Shown: piece by piece, positions 19,849 through 21,132 of the stretch
Layout of the letters: every line of letters starts with the position of its first letter
Position numbering within the stretch: position 1 is the stretch's first letter
Assembly: GCA_000444245.1 (NCBI GenBank)
Contig: ATSW01013240.1
Location: forward strand, 1-21,132
Source of the DNA: Botryllus schlosseri
Taxonomy: Eukaryota > Chordata > Ascidiacea > Stolidobranchia > Styelidae
Length of the DNA stretch: 21,132 nt
Direction of reading: 5' to 3'
Translations under genes and position numbers: made by a program
Notes under the pieces: generated by a model
Database searches by the model: none
What the model saw: only the letters and a program-made list of their open reading frames with translations
Told to the model about the DNA's origin: nothing

Positions 19849-20436
19849 CATGGTTGTAATGACTCGAGTCATCACTCGACTCGAGTCAGACGAGTCACGA
19901 TTTTCTGATGACTCGACTTGACGCGAGTCATTTTCTCAAAATACGAAAATGACTCGACTCGATTCGAATCAATCTGTGTATTGACTAGTCTTGGACTCGT
20001 CATTGCGCGTGATTCGAACCAAGTCATATAACTCGAGACTCAGACGGCAAAGACCGACATTTCATTGTAATTTCGAAGAATAGTAAAGTGACCACATCAT
20101 TGGGATTTCATCTATTTGGTACAGGTACTTAAAATGCGACAAGAAAATGCTAAAAGTGCGGAAAATCAGCACATTATAAATGCGAACAATTCGATATCGC
20201 CAAACAGAGTTGTATAAAGTGGGTTTAACAAGACTTAACTGGAAACTGAGCAGTCAACACAATGACTTGGACTCGAGAGTCATAATACCGTGACTCGGAC
20301 TCCCCTCTCTGCTCGCTGACTTGGACTCGGACTTGACTCGGTGGTGAATTGAAAATGACTCGACTTGACTCGAGTCAAAACTATAAAAGTGAGATTAACT
20401 TGTGACTCGGAGCCTTGTGACTTGGTTACAACCTTG
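19849..20436 (-). mobile_element. Complete non-autonomous hAT element, CAGGGTTGTAAC family
   Basis: The ends are CATGGTTGTAATGACTCGAG on the left and, reverse-complemented, CAAGGTTGTAACCAAGTCAC on the right. The flanks GTTGATTC (19841-19848) and CTTGATTC (20437-20444) form a 7/8 duplication. At 588 bp it is probably close to the undisturbed length of this family and is inverted relative to 9995. The subterminal regions are arrays of GACTCGAGTC palindromes and their halves. Confidence 0.87.
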
Positions 20437-20444
20437 CTTGATTC

Positions 20445-21132
20445 GCACGTTTGATTAGTGGGTGCGTTGTAACATCTCTTCAGTATTTTCGCATAAAATA
20501 TTATAGCACACGAAGAATTCCACATATAGCTAACTTTGATTTCGTGCGTCAGTGAGGTCACGGATCTTAGATTGTGACGTAATAGTTTATATCAATTTAT
20601 GGTTATTTGGGAATTCTTGAATAACTGGTTGGTGATACAAAACTTGAACACGGCTTTTTTTTTCACATTTATTGACTCGAAGAACTTTTCGCGTGCCTCT
20701 TATCAAGAGCAACCGGCACGATAAAGGATACAGAACAGAGATGGATTCAAAACCAAATGGCGAATCGTGCGAATTGCAATTGGAAACTAAAGGTAAATGG
20801 CCCTTTTGTCGAGTAAGGTTCCCGACCCCTGCTTCCCTAAAAAAATACATGAATGATGTCCCATTCCAGCCTGAATTTTGAATTCGCAAGCTTTTCTACA
20901 CCTATGTATTACGAATATGAATAAAGAATTCATGCACATATGATCATGAATCCAGTTTTATTACCGTTACAACGCGTTGTCTATTCTACCATTAAAGAGA
21001 TTTTCCGTTGAAAACAGTAATATCATTGTAGGGAGGAGCGTATTTATAAAATTTCACCGTAAAGCTCGTTAACTCTGGTCCGGCTCCGGCCGTATCAGGA
21101 AAAGTACTCTGAGACTGCCACAGGCACACAGG
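20445..21132. other. No gene confidently seen; one solo transposon end
   Basis: This is the far upstream side of gene B. A minus-strand TTTATAAATA (21050-21041) could be a TATA box, but nothing downstream of it forms a recognisable first exon. Overlapping frames of 69-100 codons near 20587-20889 lie partly over a transposon end and are not called. Confidence 0.35.
20795..20831 (-). mobile_element. Solo hAT end, related to the 10640 element
   Basis: Read on the minus strand from 20831, CAGGGGTCGGGAACCTTACT then AAAGGGCCATTT resembles the left end of 10640-11374 (CAGTGGTCGGGAACC). No partner terminus or duplication was found. Confidence 0.5.

Noticed and set aside
20008-20024. GGTTCGAATC on the minus strand, like a tRNA B box
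   Set aside because: No cloverleaf or A box at the right distance. It lies within the GAGTC-rich hAT element.
21041-21050. TATA-like TTTATAAATA on the minus strand as gene B's promoter
   Set aside because: The distance to exon 2 is plausible, but no first exon with the expected phase follows it. AT-rich matches of this length are common by chance.

Overview
The window comes from an animal nuclear genome rather than a prokaryote. There are no long open reading frames, the only convincing genes are short, spliced and far apart, and most of the rest is debris of non-autonomous hAT-type DNA transposons. Seven isolated N bases (8681, 9486, 12186, 13616, 13967, 15755, 18808) suggest a draft assembly, perhaps of a polymorphic species. 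The gene family and repeat style fit an invertebrate metazoan. I cannot name the species, and a tunicate-like genome is only a guess.

Genes. Three loci on the minus strand belong to one family, which I assign to brain protein I3 (BRI3): a proline-rich cytosolic N-terminus, a CxxC knuckle, one hydrophobic stretch and, in two of the three, a terminal CxxCG. In transcription order they are gene B (exons 2 and 3 at 19299-19134 and 18188-18050; first exon not found), gene A (complete, 121 aa, exons 9931-9883, 9493-9304 and 9088-8962), and gene C (exons 3147-3105, 2534-2480 and 2129-2081; C-terminus lost or moved to an exon I cannot place). Wherever the exons are visible, the first intron is in phase 1, the second is in phase 2, and the second splits the same glycine codon after the first CxxC. 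This indicates tandem duplication of one three-exon gene.

Repeats by region. 1-800: a G-run and a complete short hAT element with a perfect 8-bp target duplication. 800-3150: gene C, with a small hAT-like element in intron 1. 3.5-7.3 kb: three complete elements with 8-bp duplications and one truncated copy. 8.7-9.3 kb: gene A's last exon lies between near-identical 25-bp direct repeats. 9.99-12.0 kb: a 2-kb nest of elements starting about 60 bp upstream of gene A's start codon. 12-17 kb: partial or old elements and no gene. 17.0-17.8 kb: a complete element. 18.0-19.3 kb: gene B, with composite hAT debris in intron 2. 19.85-20.44 kb: a complete copy of the family that forms the outer shell of the 10-kb nest.

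Pattern across elements. Target duplications fall into two classes that track the terminal sequence. Elements starting CAGNGG-type have TA-centred sites, as known for Buster hATs. Elements starting CAGGGTTGTAAC, CAGGGTTACC or TAGGGCTGGGC do not. No transposase was recognised, so all copies appear to depend on a source elsewhere.
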